A stretch of DNA of 53,708 nucleotides, from NCBI GenBank assembly GCA_949295785.1, contig CASFMJ010000037.1, positions 1 through 53,708 of the forward strand, written 5' to 3'. The position numbers were made by a program, and so were the translations under genes. This stretch comes from an uncultured Bacillota bacterium. Lineage in GTDB: Bacteria > Bacillota > Clostridia > Peptostreptococcales > Anaerovoracaceae. The notes under the pieces are model-generated. The model worked only from the letters and a program-made list of their open reading frames with translations. It made no database searches and was not told the origin of the DNA. Below are positions 45,392-53,623 of this stretch, one piece after another; within the stretch, counting starts at the first letter, position 1, and each line of letters begins with the position of its first letter.

Positions 45392-47056
45392 ATGAAAGAA
45401 AGAAGCAGACTTGTAACAGAAGGAGTAGAAAAGGCGCCTATGCGCAGCCTTTTCTATGCCATGGGATATACAGAAGAAGAACTTTCAAGACCGCTTGTTG
45501 CGGTAGTTTCCGCCCACAGCGAAATCGTACCGGGACACATGCATCTTGATAAAGTAACAGAAGCAGTCAAAGCAGGAGTCAGAATGGCCGGGGGAACTCC
45601 CATAATGGTACCTGCCATAGGAGTATGCGATGGAATAGCAATGGGACATATCGGTATGAAATATTCTCTGGCAAGCCGGGAACTTATTGCTGACAGTGTA
45701 GAGACAATGGTGACAGCTCACGCATTTGACGGCATGGTACTTGTACCAAACTGCGACAAGATTGTTCCCGGTATGGTAATGGCAGCAGCAAGAATGGATC
45801 TTCCTGCTGTGGTATGTTCCGGAGGCCCTATGATGTCCGGTCTTGTAAACGGTACAGAAACCAGCCTTTCAAAAATGTTTGAAGCTGTAGGCGCAAGAAA
45901 AGCCGGAATAATAGACGATGACGGACTTAAAGAATATGAGCAGAATGTCTGCCCGGGCTGCGGATCGTGTTCAGGAATGTATACAGCCAACAGCATGAAC
46001 TGTCTCTGTGAGGCTATCGGCATTGCACTTCCGGGTAACGGAAGCATCCCGGCTGTATCAAGCAAAAGAATCATGCTTGCAAAACATGCAGGAATGGCCA
46101 TCATGGACCTTATTGAAAAGAACATCACAGCGAGAGATATCATAAACGAAAAGTCCATAAGAAATGCCATAGCATGCGACATGGCTCTTGGATGTTCCTC
46201 AAACAGTGTGCTGCATCTTCTTGCAATTGCACACGAAGCAGAGGTTGAACTGGATCTTGAAACCTTTAATGAAATCAGCAGAGTAACTCCGAACCTGTGT
46301 CATCTGGCTCCGGCAGGAGGTACACATATGCATGATCTGGACAATGCAGGAGGCGTTCCTGCTGTCATGGCACAGCTGGCTTCAAAGGGACTCATTGATA
46401 CTTCACTGCCCACTGTAACAGGAAAGACAGTAGGAGAAAATATAAGAGGAAGAACCATAAAGAATACAGGTGCCATAAGGCCTGTCGATGATCCTTACAG
46501 CACCACAGGCGGCATCGCTATTCTCTGGGGCAATATTGCAAAAGACGGATGTGTAGTAAAAAGAAGCGCCGTAGCGCCTGAAATGCTTGTACATTCAGGA
46601 CCTGCCAGAGTATTTGACTGTGAAGAAGACGCAATCTCTGCAATTTATGCCGGAGATATAAAAGCCGGTCAGGTAGTGGTAATAAGATATGAAGGCCCCA
46701 AAGGCGGTCCCGGAATGAGAGAAATGCTCAATCCCACCAGTGCTCTTGCAGGTATGGGACTGGACAAGACAGTTGCTCTCATTACTGATGGGCGTTTCAG
46801 CGGGGCAAGCAGAGGAGCTTCAATAGGGCATGTAAGTCCTGAGGCTGCAGACGGAGGACTTATAGGGCTTCTCAAAGAAGGCGATATTATAGACATCAAT
46901 ATACCTGAGTATTCTATCAATGCCCGTGTTTCGGACGAAGAATTTGAAGAAAGAAAGAAGACTTTCGTCTGCCGTGAGCCTAATGTGAAAAAAGGATGGC
47001 TTGCAAGATACGGCAGAGCCGTTTCATCGGCCAATACGGGAGCCGTCTTAAAATAG
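45392..47056 (+). CDS. ilvD: Dihydroxy-acid dehydratase
   Basis: IlvD dehydrates the dihydroxy acids to 2-oxoisovalerate and 2-oxo-3-methylvalerate. The 554-residue protein has the Fe-S ligands in [14 protein letters not shown] and [19 protein letters not shown], and the C-terminal active-site region [25 protein letters not shown]. The two cysteine motifs favour an oxygen-sensitive [4Fe-4S] or [2Fe-2S] form. It lies 10 nt after ilvC and before ilvE. Confidence 0.96.
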   Translation: MKERSRLVTEGVEKAPMRSLFYAMGYTEEELSRPLVAVVSAHSEIVPGHMHLDKVTEAVKAGVRMAGGTPIMVPAIGVCDGIAMGHIGMKYSLASRELIADSVETMVTAHAFDGMVLVPNCDKIVPGMVMAAARMDLPAVVCSGGPMMSGLVNGTETSLSKMFEAVGARKAGIIDDDGLKEYEQNVCPGCGSCSGMYTANSMNCLCEAIGIALPGNGSIPAVSSKRIMLAKHAGMAIMDLIEKNITARDIINEKSIRNAIACDMALGCSSNSVLHLLAIAHEAEVELDLETFNEISRVTPNLCHLAPAGGTHMHDLDNAGGVPAVMAQLASKGLIDTSLPTVTGKTVGENIRGRTIKNTGAIRPVDDPYSTTGGIAILWGNIAKDGCVVKRSAVAPEMLVHSGPARVFDCEEDAISAIYAGDIKAGQVVVIRYEGPKGGPGMREMLNPTSALAGMGLDKTVALITDGRFSGASRGASIGHVSPEAADGGLIGLLKEGDIIDINIPEYSINARVSDEEFEERKKTFVCREPNVKKGWLARYGRAVSSANTGAVLK

Positions 47057-47075
47057 ACCTGAAAGGATGATGACA

Positions 47076-48146
47076 ATGAGCAATAAATTCAGCGTTACGC
47101 TTACAAAAAATCCAAAAGCAAAGCCTGATCCAAACAATTTACCTTTTGGAAAGATTTTTACAGATCACATGTTTGTAATGGAATATGATCCTGAAAACGG
47201 ATGGCATGACGGAAGAATAGTGCCATATGCTCCTCTTGAGCTGGACCCGGCAGCTTCTGTATTCCACTACGGCCAGGAAATGTTTGAAGGGCTCAAGGCA
47301 TATAAGACAAAGGACGGCAGAGTGCAGCTTTTCAGACCTGATATGAATGCCAAGAGAACAAACAATACAAACAGAAGAATCTGCATACCGGAAATTGACG
47401 AAGACCTTTATGTTGATGCTGTCAAAGCTCTTGTAAGTGTGGATAAGGACTGGATCCCCGAAAAAGAAAATACAGCTCTGTACATAAGACCGTTTATAAT
47501 AGCTACCCAGCCTTTCCTTGGTGTAGCCGCTTCTGAAACATATAAAATGGTTATAATCCTCAGTCCTGTGGGTCCGTATTATGAAAGCGGACTTGCACCG
47601 ACAAAAATCTATGTTGAAGACGAGTTTATCAGATCCGCCATGGGAGGCACAGGATTTGCCAAAATCGGCGGCAACTATGCTGCAGCTCTCATAGCCGAAA
47701 AAAAGGCTCACGATATGGGATTTGACCAGGTACTCTGGCTCGATGCTCACGACAAGAAGTACGTGGAGGAAATAGGTACTTCCAATGCATTTTTCAAAAT
47801 AGACGGTGAAATCTACACTTCTTCTCTTGTGGGAACAATACTCCCCGGCATTACAAGGGCTTCTATGATAGAAGTAATGAAGGAGTGGGGCTATAAAGTA
47901 AATGAAACAAGATTTACAATCGATGAGATATTCAAAGCAGGAGAAGAGGGAAGACTTGAAGAAGTCTTTGCCACTGGAACTGCTGCTGTTATCTCACCGG
48001 TGGGAGAGCTTTACTGGAAAGACAAGAATCTTATCATAAATAACGGTGAGATAGGACCACTTTCTCAGAAACTTTATGATGAGCTCTATGGTATCCAGAC
48101 AGGAGCCATAGAAGATAAGAGAGGATGGACTGTTCCGGTTGAATAA
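47076..48146 (+). CDS. ilvE: Branched-chain amino acid aminotransferase
   Basis: IlvE transfers the amino group from glutamate to the 2-oxo acids, the last step of Ile, Leu and Val synthesis. The 356-residue fold-type IV PLP enzyme belongs to the longer BCAT group (PYAPLELDPAASVFHYGQEMFEGLKAYK, RICIPEID, FAKIGGNYAAALIAEKKAHDMGFDQVLWLDA, EIGTSNAFF). I placed the start at ATG 47076, 9 nt after AAAGG; in-frame ATGs at 47067 and 47070 lie too close to it. A clear terminator follows, closing the leu-ilv operon. Confidence 0.94.
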   Translation: MSNKFSVTLTKNPKAKPDPNNLPFGKIFTDHMFVMEYDPENGWHDGRIVPYAPLELDPAASVFHYGQEMFEGLKAYKTKDGRVQLFRPDMNAKRTNNTNRRICIPEIDEDLYVDAVKALVSVDKDWIPEKENTALYIRPFIIATQPFLGVAASETYKMVIILSPVGPYYESGLAPTKIYVEDEFIRSAMGGTGFAKIGGNYAAALIAEKKAHDMGFDQVLWLDAHDKKYVEEIGTSNAFFKIDGEIYTSSLVGTILPGITRASMIEVMKEWGYKVNETRFTIDEIFKAGEEGRLEEVFATGTAAVISPVGELYWKDKNLIINNGEIGPLSQKLYDELYGIQTGAIEDKRGWTVPVE

Positions 48147-48179
48147 AACAACTTGTCAGTATGATAAAATTCTTTATTT

Positions 48180-48205
48180 AAGAGGGCAAAACCGCCCTCT
48201 TTTTT
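48180..48205 (+). terminator. Terminator of the leu-ilv operon
   Basis: AAGAGGGC (48180-48187), loop AAAACC, GCCCTCTT (48194-48201) and further T to 48205. This is a compact GC-rich intrinsic terminator 33 nt after ilvE. Confidence 0.92.
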
Positions 48206-48229
48206 ATTTCATATTTTAACTTTTTGCTG

Positions 48230-48257
48230 TCATAAAACCTTGTCCTATTCATAGAAT
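48230..48257 (+). promoter_or_regulatory. Sigma-E-like sporulation promoter of spoIIIA
   Basis: TCATAAA (48230-48236), 13 nt, CATAGAAT (48250-48257) resembles the mother-cell sigma-E promoter (around KMATATT and CATACAHT). The start would lie about 23 nt before spoIIIAA. The operon is a known sigma-E target in spore-formers, which supports the reading; no sigma-A promoter is evident here. Confidence 0.6.
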
Positions 48258-48286
48258 GTAATAATCAGAAGAAAAGAGGACATCTA

Positions 48287-49174
48287 ATGAGCACAATAAG
48301 AGAAATAACCGGAAAGCTTCCTGAAAATATGCGCAGTGAACTTGAATGCCTGCCGGAAGAAATAATAAAGAGGACGGAGGAAATCCGCCTCATTTGCGGA
48401 CAGAGTCCCCTGGTAAGATACGGACAGAGTGAGAAGGTACTGTCAGGAACAGTAACAGCAGATGATCTTAAAACAATATTAAACAACCTGATAAGATTTT
48501 CATATTATGCTTACGAAGAAGATATGGCAAGGGGATTTGTGACCATTGCAGGCGGCCACCGGGTGGGAATCTGCGGACGAGCAGTGATGAAAAGCAATCA
48601 GCCTGCACTTATAAAAGAAATAAGTTCGCTGAATATACGGTTTGCAAAAGAGATAAAGGGCTGCGCCAACAGGCTTATTCCTTTGATAATAAGAGATGAA
48701 AAACCGGTCAACACACTGATAGTATCTCCTCCGGGCTGCGGAAAAACCACCCTTCTGAGAGATATGGCAAGGGTGCTGAGTCAGAGAAGAATTAAAGTTG
48801 CAGTATGTGACGAACGTTCTGAAATAGCCGGCATGTATGACTGCATTCCCGGTTTTGATCTTGGGCCGAGGACAGATGTTCTTGACGGATGTGATAAATC
48901 CTATGGTATTCCTATGCTCATAAGATCCATGTCACCGGATGTGATTATTACAGATGAGATAGGCAAGACATCAGATATAGAAGCGGCACAGACCTGCGCA
49001 GCAGCAGGAGTTTCTCTCATCACCTCCATACACGGATCATCCAGACATGATGTTATAAACAGCTCCATAGGAACACTCATACATAAGCATACCTTTAAAA
49101 ACATCATTTATCTTTCTTCCGGTGATGGGCCCGGAACAATAGAAAAAATAGAAGGTGATGATGAAAATGCTTAA
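48287..49174 (+). CDS. spoIIIAA: Stage III sporulation protein AA, ATPase
   Basis: SpoIIIAA is the secretion-type ATPase of the SpoIIIA-SpoIIQ channel linking mother cell and forespore. The 295 residues include Walker A SPPGCGKTTLLRDMAR near residue 145 and Walker B DVIITDEIGK near residue 222. The N-terminal half holds the conserved EIRLICGQSPLVRYG and GFVTIAGGHRVGICGR. ATG 48287 follows AGAGGA by 6 nt. It overlaps spoIIIAB. Confidence 0.95.
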   Translation: MSTIREITGKLPENMRSELECLPEEIIKRTEEIRLICGQSPLVRYGQSEKVLSGTVTADDLKTILNNLIRFSYYAYEEDMARGFVTIAGGHRVGICGRAVMKSNQPALIKEISSLNIRFAKEIKGCANRLIPLIIRDEKPVNTLIVSPPGCGKTTLLRDMARVLSQRRIKVAVCDERSEIAGMYDCIPGFDLGPRTDVLDGCDKSYGIPMLIRSMSPDVIITDEIGKTSDIEAAQTCAAAGVSLITSIHGSSRHDVINSSIGTLIHKHTFKNIIYLSSGDGPGTIEKIEGDDENA

Positions 49175-49682
49175 GATAGCAGGACTTATGGGCATCGTCA
49201 TCGCCTCCGGACTTATCGGAATGATGAAAGCAGCAGAACTAAAGAGGCGCAAAGAACTCCTTGAAGATTTTTTAAAAATGGTGATAGAACTTAAAGGCCA
49301 GATAAACTATTTCAGGGAGCCGCTGCCCAGAATATTTTCAAGACTGAAAAAAAACAGCCGGACAAAGGCTTTTGATCTTCTCAGAGAACTGGAAGATGGA
49401 GAAGCTGTCCGGACAGGAGAAATAACAGAAGCATGGCCCGTGATTATCCGGCAGTCCTACGAAAAAGAACCACTGACCGGTGATGATATAAAAATAATGA
49501 AGTATCTGGGAGAATTTATCGGACAGACTGATTTTGAAAACCATCTTTATCATTTTTCATATCTTGAAGAAAAACTGAAAGACCAGATAAAAGATTCCAC
49601 CCAAATCTCAGAAAAAAAGGGTCCTATGTACAGAAAACTGGGATTTTTCCTTGGCGGAATGATTGCAATAATTCTGTTTTAA
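49161..49682 (+). CDS. spoIIIAB: Stage III sporulation protein AB
   Basis: SpoIIIAB is a membrane protein with similarity to type II/IV secretion assembly proteins and partners SpoIIIAA. The predicted 173-residue chain has a first membrane helix (about 3-22), a helical cytoplasmic section with ELKGQINYFREPLPRIFSRL, and a C-terminal membrane helix (KLGFFLGGMIAIILF). Several Met codons are possible as starts (GTG 49155, ATG 49158, 49161, 49167); I chose 49161 because of its spacing to AAGG. The start overlaps spoIIIAA by 14 nt. Confidence 0.9.
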   Translation: MKMLKIAGLMGIVIASGLIGMMKAAELKRRKELLEDFLKMVIELKGQINYFREPLPRIFSRLKKNSRTKAFDLLRELEDGEAVRTGEITEAWPVIIRQSYEKEPLTGDDIKIMKYLGEFIGQTDFENHLYHFSYLEEKLKDQIKDSTQISEKKGPMYRKLGFFLGGMIAIILF

Positions 49683-49693
49683 GAGGTAAAAAA

Positions 49694-49894
49694 ATGTCTT
49701 TTGACGTAAGCATACTGTTTAAGATAGCCGCTATTGGCATAGCCATAGCTCTTTTGAACATAATACTGAAAAAAGCAGGAAGGGACGAAGAGGCCATGCT
49801 TATTACTCTGGCCGGTGTCATCATAGTTCTTGCCATAATCATAAGTATGATAAGCGAATTTTTCGATACGGTAAGAACCTTTCTGGAAGTGTAA
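49694..49894 (+). CDS. spoIIIAC: Stage III sporulation protein AC
   Basis: This is a 66-residue membrane protein with two hydrophobic helices separated by the charged turn LKKAGRDEEAML, matching the SpoIIIAC/AD family. It is part of the SpoIIIA channel complex. AAGAGGT precedes the start, 11 nt after spoIIIAB. spoIIIAD follows after 6 nt. Confidence 0.93.
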   Translation: MSFDVSILFKIAAIGIAIALLNIILKKAGRDEEAMLITLAGVIIVLAIIISMISEFFDTVRTFLEV

Positions 49895-49900
49895 AAGAAA

Positions 49901-50287
49901 ATGGAAGAATTAATAAAAATATGTTTTATTGGAATCGCAGCCCTTATCATAATCTCCATTATCAGGGTATATAAACCTGAATTTGTAATAGAAGTCACAC
50001 TATGCGCAGGCCTTGTAATGCTTTTCTTTATCATAGACAGTCTCAAAGACGGTTTCAGTTTTATGGCTGAGATATACGATGAACTTTCCTATGGTAAAGA
50101 ATACTTTCCGATAATACTGAAAGTCCTGGCAATAGCATACATAACAGAATTTGCCTCTGCCATATGTCAGGACGGGGGAGAAAAGTCCATAGCGGGGAAA
50201 GTGGAACTTGCAGGTAAAGTTGCAATATTCTTTGCTGCAATACCTGTATTTGTCTCACTTCTCACATTGCTGGACAGTCTGATCTGA
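49901..50287 (+). CDS. spoIIIAD: Stage III sporulation protein AD
   Basis: This 128-residue membrane protein is the larger paralogue of SpoIIIAC. Four hydrophobic segments are visible, with the conserved VYKPEFVIEVTLCAGLVMLFFI and LKVLAIAYITEFASAICQDGGEKSIAGKVELAGKV. It overlaps spoIIIAE by one nt (TGATG). It acts in the SpoIIIA-SpoIIQ apparatus during engulfment. Confidence 0.93.
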   Translation: MEELIKICFIGIAALIIISIIRVYKPEFVIEVTLCAGLVMLFFIIDSLKDGFSFMAEIYDELSYGKEYFPIILKVLAIAYITEFASAICQDGGEKSIAGKVELAGKVAIFFAAIPVFVSLLTLLDSLI

Positions 50288-51369
50288 TGGATTATAAAGA
50301 AATACTTGAAGAACAATTTAATAATGTGGTAGACGAGGATACACTAAAGGACATAATGTCTCAGGCAGACGAAATAACAGGGGGCATAGCAAAACAGTTT
50401 TCGCCGGGTGAAATTCTTACAGCCACCTATGAAGGCAGAAGTATTTTTGACGATACTGCCATTGTGGAAAATCTTAAAGATCTGTTCTTTCTCGAGATAA
50501 AAAGCGCACTGATATTATGTGTGGAAATACTCAGCATATGTATCATAATAGGTATATTGAAAGGGCTTTCCAATTCCTTCGGAAATAAATCAGTATCTCA
50601 GATAAGCATGCTTACCTGCAGTATGGTGGTTGTAGGTATCTGTATAAAAAGCTTCGGAACAACCTACAATCTTGCCATAGATTCGGTTACAACCATGACA
50701 GATACAATGGAAATACTCATGCCTATCCTCATAGGGATCCTTATAGCCACCGGTTCTGTCACATCGGGAACCGTACTGAGCCCTATGATAATAGGCAGCG
50801 TTACAGGCACGGCGTTTCTTTTGAAAACCTTCATTTTACCCGCATTGTTTGCTGCCACCATACTTTGTCTCATCAATTGTTTAACAGAAAAAGATTATGT
50901 AAATAAACTTTCCAAGCTTATAAGAAATATTTCTGTTACCCTTACGGGGCTGCTTCTTGTCATACTTACAGGGATAATATCAATTCAGGGTCTTCTTACA
51001 GATACTTCAGACGGTCTTCTGATCAATACGGCAAGATTTTCACTGAGCAATTTCATTCCTATCGTAGGAGGATTCACCTCTGATACAGTTGATCTGTTTT
51101 TAAGATGCATGTCTTCAATAAAAAGTGTGGTGGGGGTATTCGGTATCATACTGCTGATATTACTGCTTCTGGTTCCTCTCATAAAAATCCTTGCCGTAGC
51201 AGTCATATATAAGCTTACGGCAGCGCTGGCAGAACCTGTGACAGATTCCAAGATATCTCAGGGGCTTGGAGAAATGGGCAGCTGTATGATCTCCATTGCT
51301 TCCATAATGTTTTTTACAGCATTGCTTTTTATCATATTCATCACATGTATCATAAGATTAGGAGGCTGA
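50287..51369 (+). CDS. spoIIIAE: Stage III sporulation protein AE
   Basis: SpoIIIAE is the polytopic membrane component of the spoIIIA complex. The 360-residue protein has a soluble N-terminal stretch of about 75 residues, then a run of hydrophobic helices to the C terminus, including LMPILIGILIATGSVTSG and LIKILAVAVIYKLTAALAEPV. There is little sign of a separate signal peptide, unlike the Bacillus protein, so the N terminus seems reduced. It starts within the spoIIIAD stop. Confidence 0.92.
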   Translation: MDYKEILEEQFNNVVDEDTLKDIMSQADEITGGIAKQFSPGEILTATYEGRSIFDDTAIVENLKDLFFLEIKSALILCVEILSICIIIGILKGLSNSFGNKSVSQISMLTCSMVVVGICIKSFGTTYNLAIDSVTTMTDTMEILMPILIGILIATGSVTSGTVLSPMIIGSVTGTAFLLKTFILPALFAATILCLINCLTEKDYVNKLSKLIRNISVTLTGLLLVILTGIISIQGLLTDTSDGLLINTARFSLSNFIPIVGGFTSDTVDLFLRCMSSIKSVVGVFGIILLILLLLVPLIKILAVAVIYKLTAALAEPVTDSKISQGLGEMGSCMISIASIMFFTALLFIIFITCIIRLGG

Positions 51370-51371
51370 TG

Positions 51372-51545
51372 ATGGAAGAAATATTTGCATGGGTCAGAGA
51401 TATTTTTCTGATAATAATTTCAGTATCTTTTTTTCAGATTCTGATACCGGATTCTTCCATGGATAAATATATCAGATTTGTTTTTTCTGTTGTGATACTG
51501 GCTATCATCACAGAGCCTGTCATATTTCTGATAAAAGGCCAGTAA
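51372..51545 (+). CDS. spoIIIAF: Short stage III sporulation protein AF, membrane part only
   Basis: The frame encodes only 57 residues from ATG 51372, which follows GGAGG (51361-51365) by 6 nt; ATG 51369 in frame is too close. It contains two hydrophobic helices (IFLIIISVSFFQILIP and FVFSVVILAIITEPVIFLI) typical of the SpoIIIAF N terminus, including the MDKYIRFV segment. The Bacillus protein is about 206 residues and continues into an extracytoplasmic ring-building domain; here TAA at 51543 ends it and only 38 nt remain before spoIIIAG. No remnant of the missing domain is visible in other frames of that gap, so this looks like a genuinely short gene rather than a recent frameshift. Confidence 0.82.
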   Translation: MEEIFAWVRDIFLIIISVSFFQILIPDSSMDKYIRFVFSVVILAIITEPVIFLIKGQ

Positions 51546-51583
51546 TATTATCTTAAGAGATTCATATAAATAGGAGTGAGATC

Positions 51584-51946
51584 ATGTTTGAAAAAATTGC
51601 CGGAAAAGAAAACTTCATTAAGCTGATCACTGTACTTCTTATCGCATCTGTTGCCATACTGGCTCTCAGCATACTTACAGAAAACAGCGACAGCAGACGT
51701 CAGATAATAGATAATGACGGAGGGTCTGAAGAACAGCTGTGCAGCATGCTTTCCTCCATTAAAGGGGCAGGACAGGTGGAAGTGATGGTACAGTATAATG
51801 AAGATTCTACAGTTGCCGGTGTCATCGTCACTGCAGAAGGGGGCGGAAATCCCATTACAGCCAACGCGCTGACCAATGGTGTTGCCACACTGTATAACAT
51901 ACCGGTGTCAAGCGTGATAGTTTTTGAAAAGGAACAGGGGGAATGA
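51584..51946 (+). CDS. spoIIIAG: Reduced stage III sporulation protein AG
   Basis: SpoIIIAG builds a large ring in the intermembrane space of the sporangium. This version has 120 residues against about 229 in Bacillus. A cytoplasmic start, one membrane helix (about 11-31) and the two halves of a ring-building motif are visible: LCSMLSSIKGAGQVEVMVQY and VAGVIVTAEGGGNPITANALTNGVATLYNIPVSSVIVFEK. The insert between these halves, which forms the extra beta-triangle in Bacillus, is almost absent (about 6 residues). ATG 51584 has AGGAGTGAG upstream. The stop overlaps the spoIIIAH start by 4 nt. Confidence 0.88.
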   Translation: MFEKIAGKENFIKLITVLLIASVAILALSILTENSDSRRQIIDNDGGSEEQLCSMLSSIKGAGQVEVMVQYNEDSTVAGVIVTAEGGGNPITANALTNGVATLYNIPVSSVIVFEKEQGE

Positions 51947-52494
51947 CTTTGAAAAAAAAGTTCAGCTATAAGGACATCTTGTATAAAGGCAAAAGACTGG
52001 CGGCAGCATGTCTGATACTGGCGCTGGGTGCGGGAGTTGCGGTAAGTTCTTCACTGGAAAAAAAAGATGAGATTCCTGTACATGACGGAGAAGTGCTGGT
52101 GGACAGTCTGGCTGTGACAGAAGAAGAAACAGCCGTCTCTGCAGAAACAGAAGGAGATTTTGAAGCCATGAGAGCTCAGCTTGAACTGGAGAGAAACAAG
52201 CTGATAGCCACTCTGGACTCCACCATAAACAACAGCAGCAATGACAGTGAAAAAAAAGCTGCGTCTGAAGAAAAGAAAAGAATAATGGGATATATGGAAA
52301 CAGAACTTGCCATAGAAAGTCTCATAGACTCAAAAGGGCTTCCTGATTCCTTCGTGCTTATCACAGAAAGCAGCATTAGCGTTACCGTAGACCAGCAGGA
52401 ACTTGACACCAATACGGTTGCAAAGATATGTGACATTGTGATGAGAGAAACGGGAAAACCGGCAGATAAGATAGTTATACAGAGCAAATACTGA
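51943..52494 (+). CDS. spoIIIAH: Stage III sporulation protein AH
   Basis: SpoIIIAH spans the mother-cell membrane and binds forespore SpoIIQ across the intermembrane space. The 183-residue sequence has a basic start, a membrane helix (about 19-38), a coiled-coil-like charged region (about 70-115, with MRAQLELERNKLIATLDSTINN) and the YscJ/FliF-like ring domain ending in VAKICDIVMRETGKPADKIVIQSKY. It is the last gene of the operon, followed by a terminator. No spoIIQ is in the window. Confidence 0.93.
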   Translation: MTLKKKFSYKDILYKGKRLAAACLILALGAGVAVSSSLEKKDEIPVHDGEVLVDSLAVTEEETAVSAETEGDFEAMRAQLELERNKLIATLDSTINNSSNDSEKKAASEEKKRIMGYMETELAIESLIDSKGLPDSFVLITESSISVTVDQQELDTNTVAKICDIVMRETGKPADKIVIQSKY

Positions 52495-52498
52495 ATAA

Positions 52499-52530
52499 AA
52501 ACGGGCGAGCTTGGATTTCGCCCGTTTGTT
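52499..52530 (+). terminator. Terminator of the spoIIIA operon
   Basis: AAACGGGCGA (52499-52508), 9-nt loop, TCGCCCGTTT (52518-52527) is a perfect 10-bp stem with T-rich sequence after it, starting 4 nt past the spoIIIAH stop. Confidence 0.9.
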
Positions 52531-52652
52531 GTCTGAATATGTAACCCATGAATGCATTTTAAAAGGATTCACGCACCATAGTTTGCTATAAAAATATTAT
52601 GTAAATAAAATACTGCTGTTTTTTTGTCCGTACAACATTTTTTTTTGCAATA

Positions 52653-52660
52653 CCCCCCCC
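52653..52660. repeat. C8 homopolymer close to a promoter
   Basis: Eight consecutive C in otherwise AT-rich sequence, five nt before the candidate -35 hexamer at 52665. Runs of this kind are classic sites of slipped-strand mispairing. The preceding run of nine T makes the locus doubly unstable. Confidence 0.7.
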
Positions 52661-52664
52661 ACTA

Positions 52665-52694
52665 TTGTGCAAAATTATGTTATTATATTAAAAT
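52665..52694 (+). promoter_or_regulatory. Weak candidate promoter for the secreted protein
   Basis: TTGTGC (52665-52670), 18 nt, TAAAAT (52689-52694). Several other -10-like hexamers overlap in the AT-rich sequence, so the exact promoter is uncertain. Confidence 0.3.
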
Positions 52695-52826
52695 AGTAAT
52701 TTAAAATGGCATATTATGGAAGCCTTTTTATTCTTATACAATTTTTTATAAATTTTTGTCATAATCGTTCTGCAGGCAAAATCTGTAAGGTATTGGCTCA
52801 GGGCTTTTGGACTTTGGAGGGAGATC

Positions 52827-53474
52827 ATGAGACAAAATTTAACTTTCGGAAAACGCATCGTATCTTTTATTCTTCTTTTTACGATGGTTGTGACCAGCTT
52901 TGCCACTTCGGTAACATCAGCTTTTGCTGCTGATGGCGTAAACTTTGAGGTGACGGTAGGTTTTAAACCTGCATCAGGTCAGGAGTCAGTTGAGATTGGA
53001 GGTACGGGAACGTATAATCTTTCAGCTACAACTGCTTCATCGGAACTGACCGACGACTATTTGGTAACCGTCATGCTGCCCAGGGGAGCTGAAAAATATC
53101 TTAAAGGTTTTTCCGAAAAAGAGGTGGTAGAAGGGGGAAATTTATGTCATAGTCTTTCTTCTTCCAGACTCAATCTTTTTATTCCTTCAGATGAAAGCCA
53201 GAATCCGTATTTTTACTTCACTATGACAAAGGGTGATACATACAGCGTCCAGGTTAATTTTTCAATGCCTGAGGGCACAAGTGATGAATACACCATTCAT
53301 ATGGATGAAAGCTATATTAACGCCGTATATATAGACAGTGAAAGCGGAAACACCTATCCGGTTACAGGTAATGTCTTGAAGGATATCGGTGATATGAGCT
53401 TTTTCACCCATTACGACTGGAACGATGTGAAAATGTCAAGGACTCCCGATTCTGTAACTTTTTCTGCCTATTAA
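52827..53474 (+). CDS. Secreted protein of unknown function
   Basis: I do not recognise a specific family. The 215-residue product has a clear signal peptide: basic start, hydrophobic IVSFILLFTMVVTSF core and a likely cleavage after AFA at residue 34. The mature part starts FEVTVGFKPASGQESVEIGGTGTYNLSAT, which looks like a beta-strand-rich module of the kind opening large clostridial surface proteins, but the chain stops after about 180 mature residues. There is no LPxTG sorting signal, C-terminal membrane anchor or cell-wall-binding repeat. ATG 52827 follows GGAGGGA closely. It could be a truncated adhesin or a small secreted protein; a second signal-peptide gene follows 149 nt later. Confidence 0.75.
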   Translation: MRQNLTFGKRIVSFILLFTMVVTSFATSVTSAFAADGVNFEVTVGFKPASGQESVEIGGTGTYNLSATTASSELTDDYLVTVMLPRGAEKYLKGFSEKEVVEGGNLCHSLSSSRLNLFIPSDESQNPYFYFTMTKGDTYSVQVNFSMPEGTSDEYTIHMDESYINAVYIDSESGNTYPVTGNVLKDIGDMSFFTHYDWNDVKMSRTPDSVTFSAY

Positions 53475-53529
53475 AGGCAGTATGTGTAATGTATAAAATC
53501 CGTACAGTACTGAAGGGAATTTAAAAATA

Positions 53530-53557
53530 TTGCTTTTGTAAACAAAAAAGATAAAAT
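53530..53557 (+). promoter_or_regulatory. Candidate promoter for the last partial gene
   Basis: TTGCTT (53530-53535), 16 nt, TAAAAT (53552-53557), in the gap between the two secreted-protein genes. No terminator is seen after the first gene, so cotranscription is also possible. Confidence 0.35.
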
Positions 53558-53623
53558 GAGTTTTTAAAACATGTTATTTGGTGAAAAAAACAGGTGGATT
53601 TTTTTAAAGAAAGGGAAAGATTT

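Larger units (their letters stand above)
52528..52826 (+). other. AT-rich intergenic region upstream of a secreted protein
   Basis: This stretch of about 300 nt is very AT-rich and carries no gene I can support. It holds a run of nine T (52638-52646), a run of eight C (52653-52660), a weak promoter candidate (52665-52694) and about 130 nt of possible 5' leader. The leader segment 52770-52815 has some GC-richer sequence but I do not recognise any riboswitch class in it. A short + strand frame from 52706 runs into the next gene in another frame and lacks a ribosome binding site. Confidence 0.5.

Noticed and set aside
52695-52826. Cyclic-di-GMP or other riboswitch upstream of the secreted protein
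   Set aside because: The leader is long enough, but I could not match the conserved core of any riboswitch class by eye.
52706-52933. A 75-codon + strand frame overlapping the secreted-protein start
   Set aside because: It lacks a ribosome binding site, runs through the next gene in another frame and is Cys/Phe-rich like a shadow translation.
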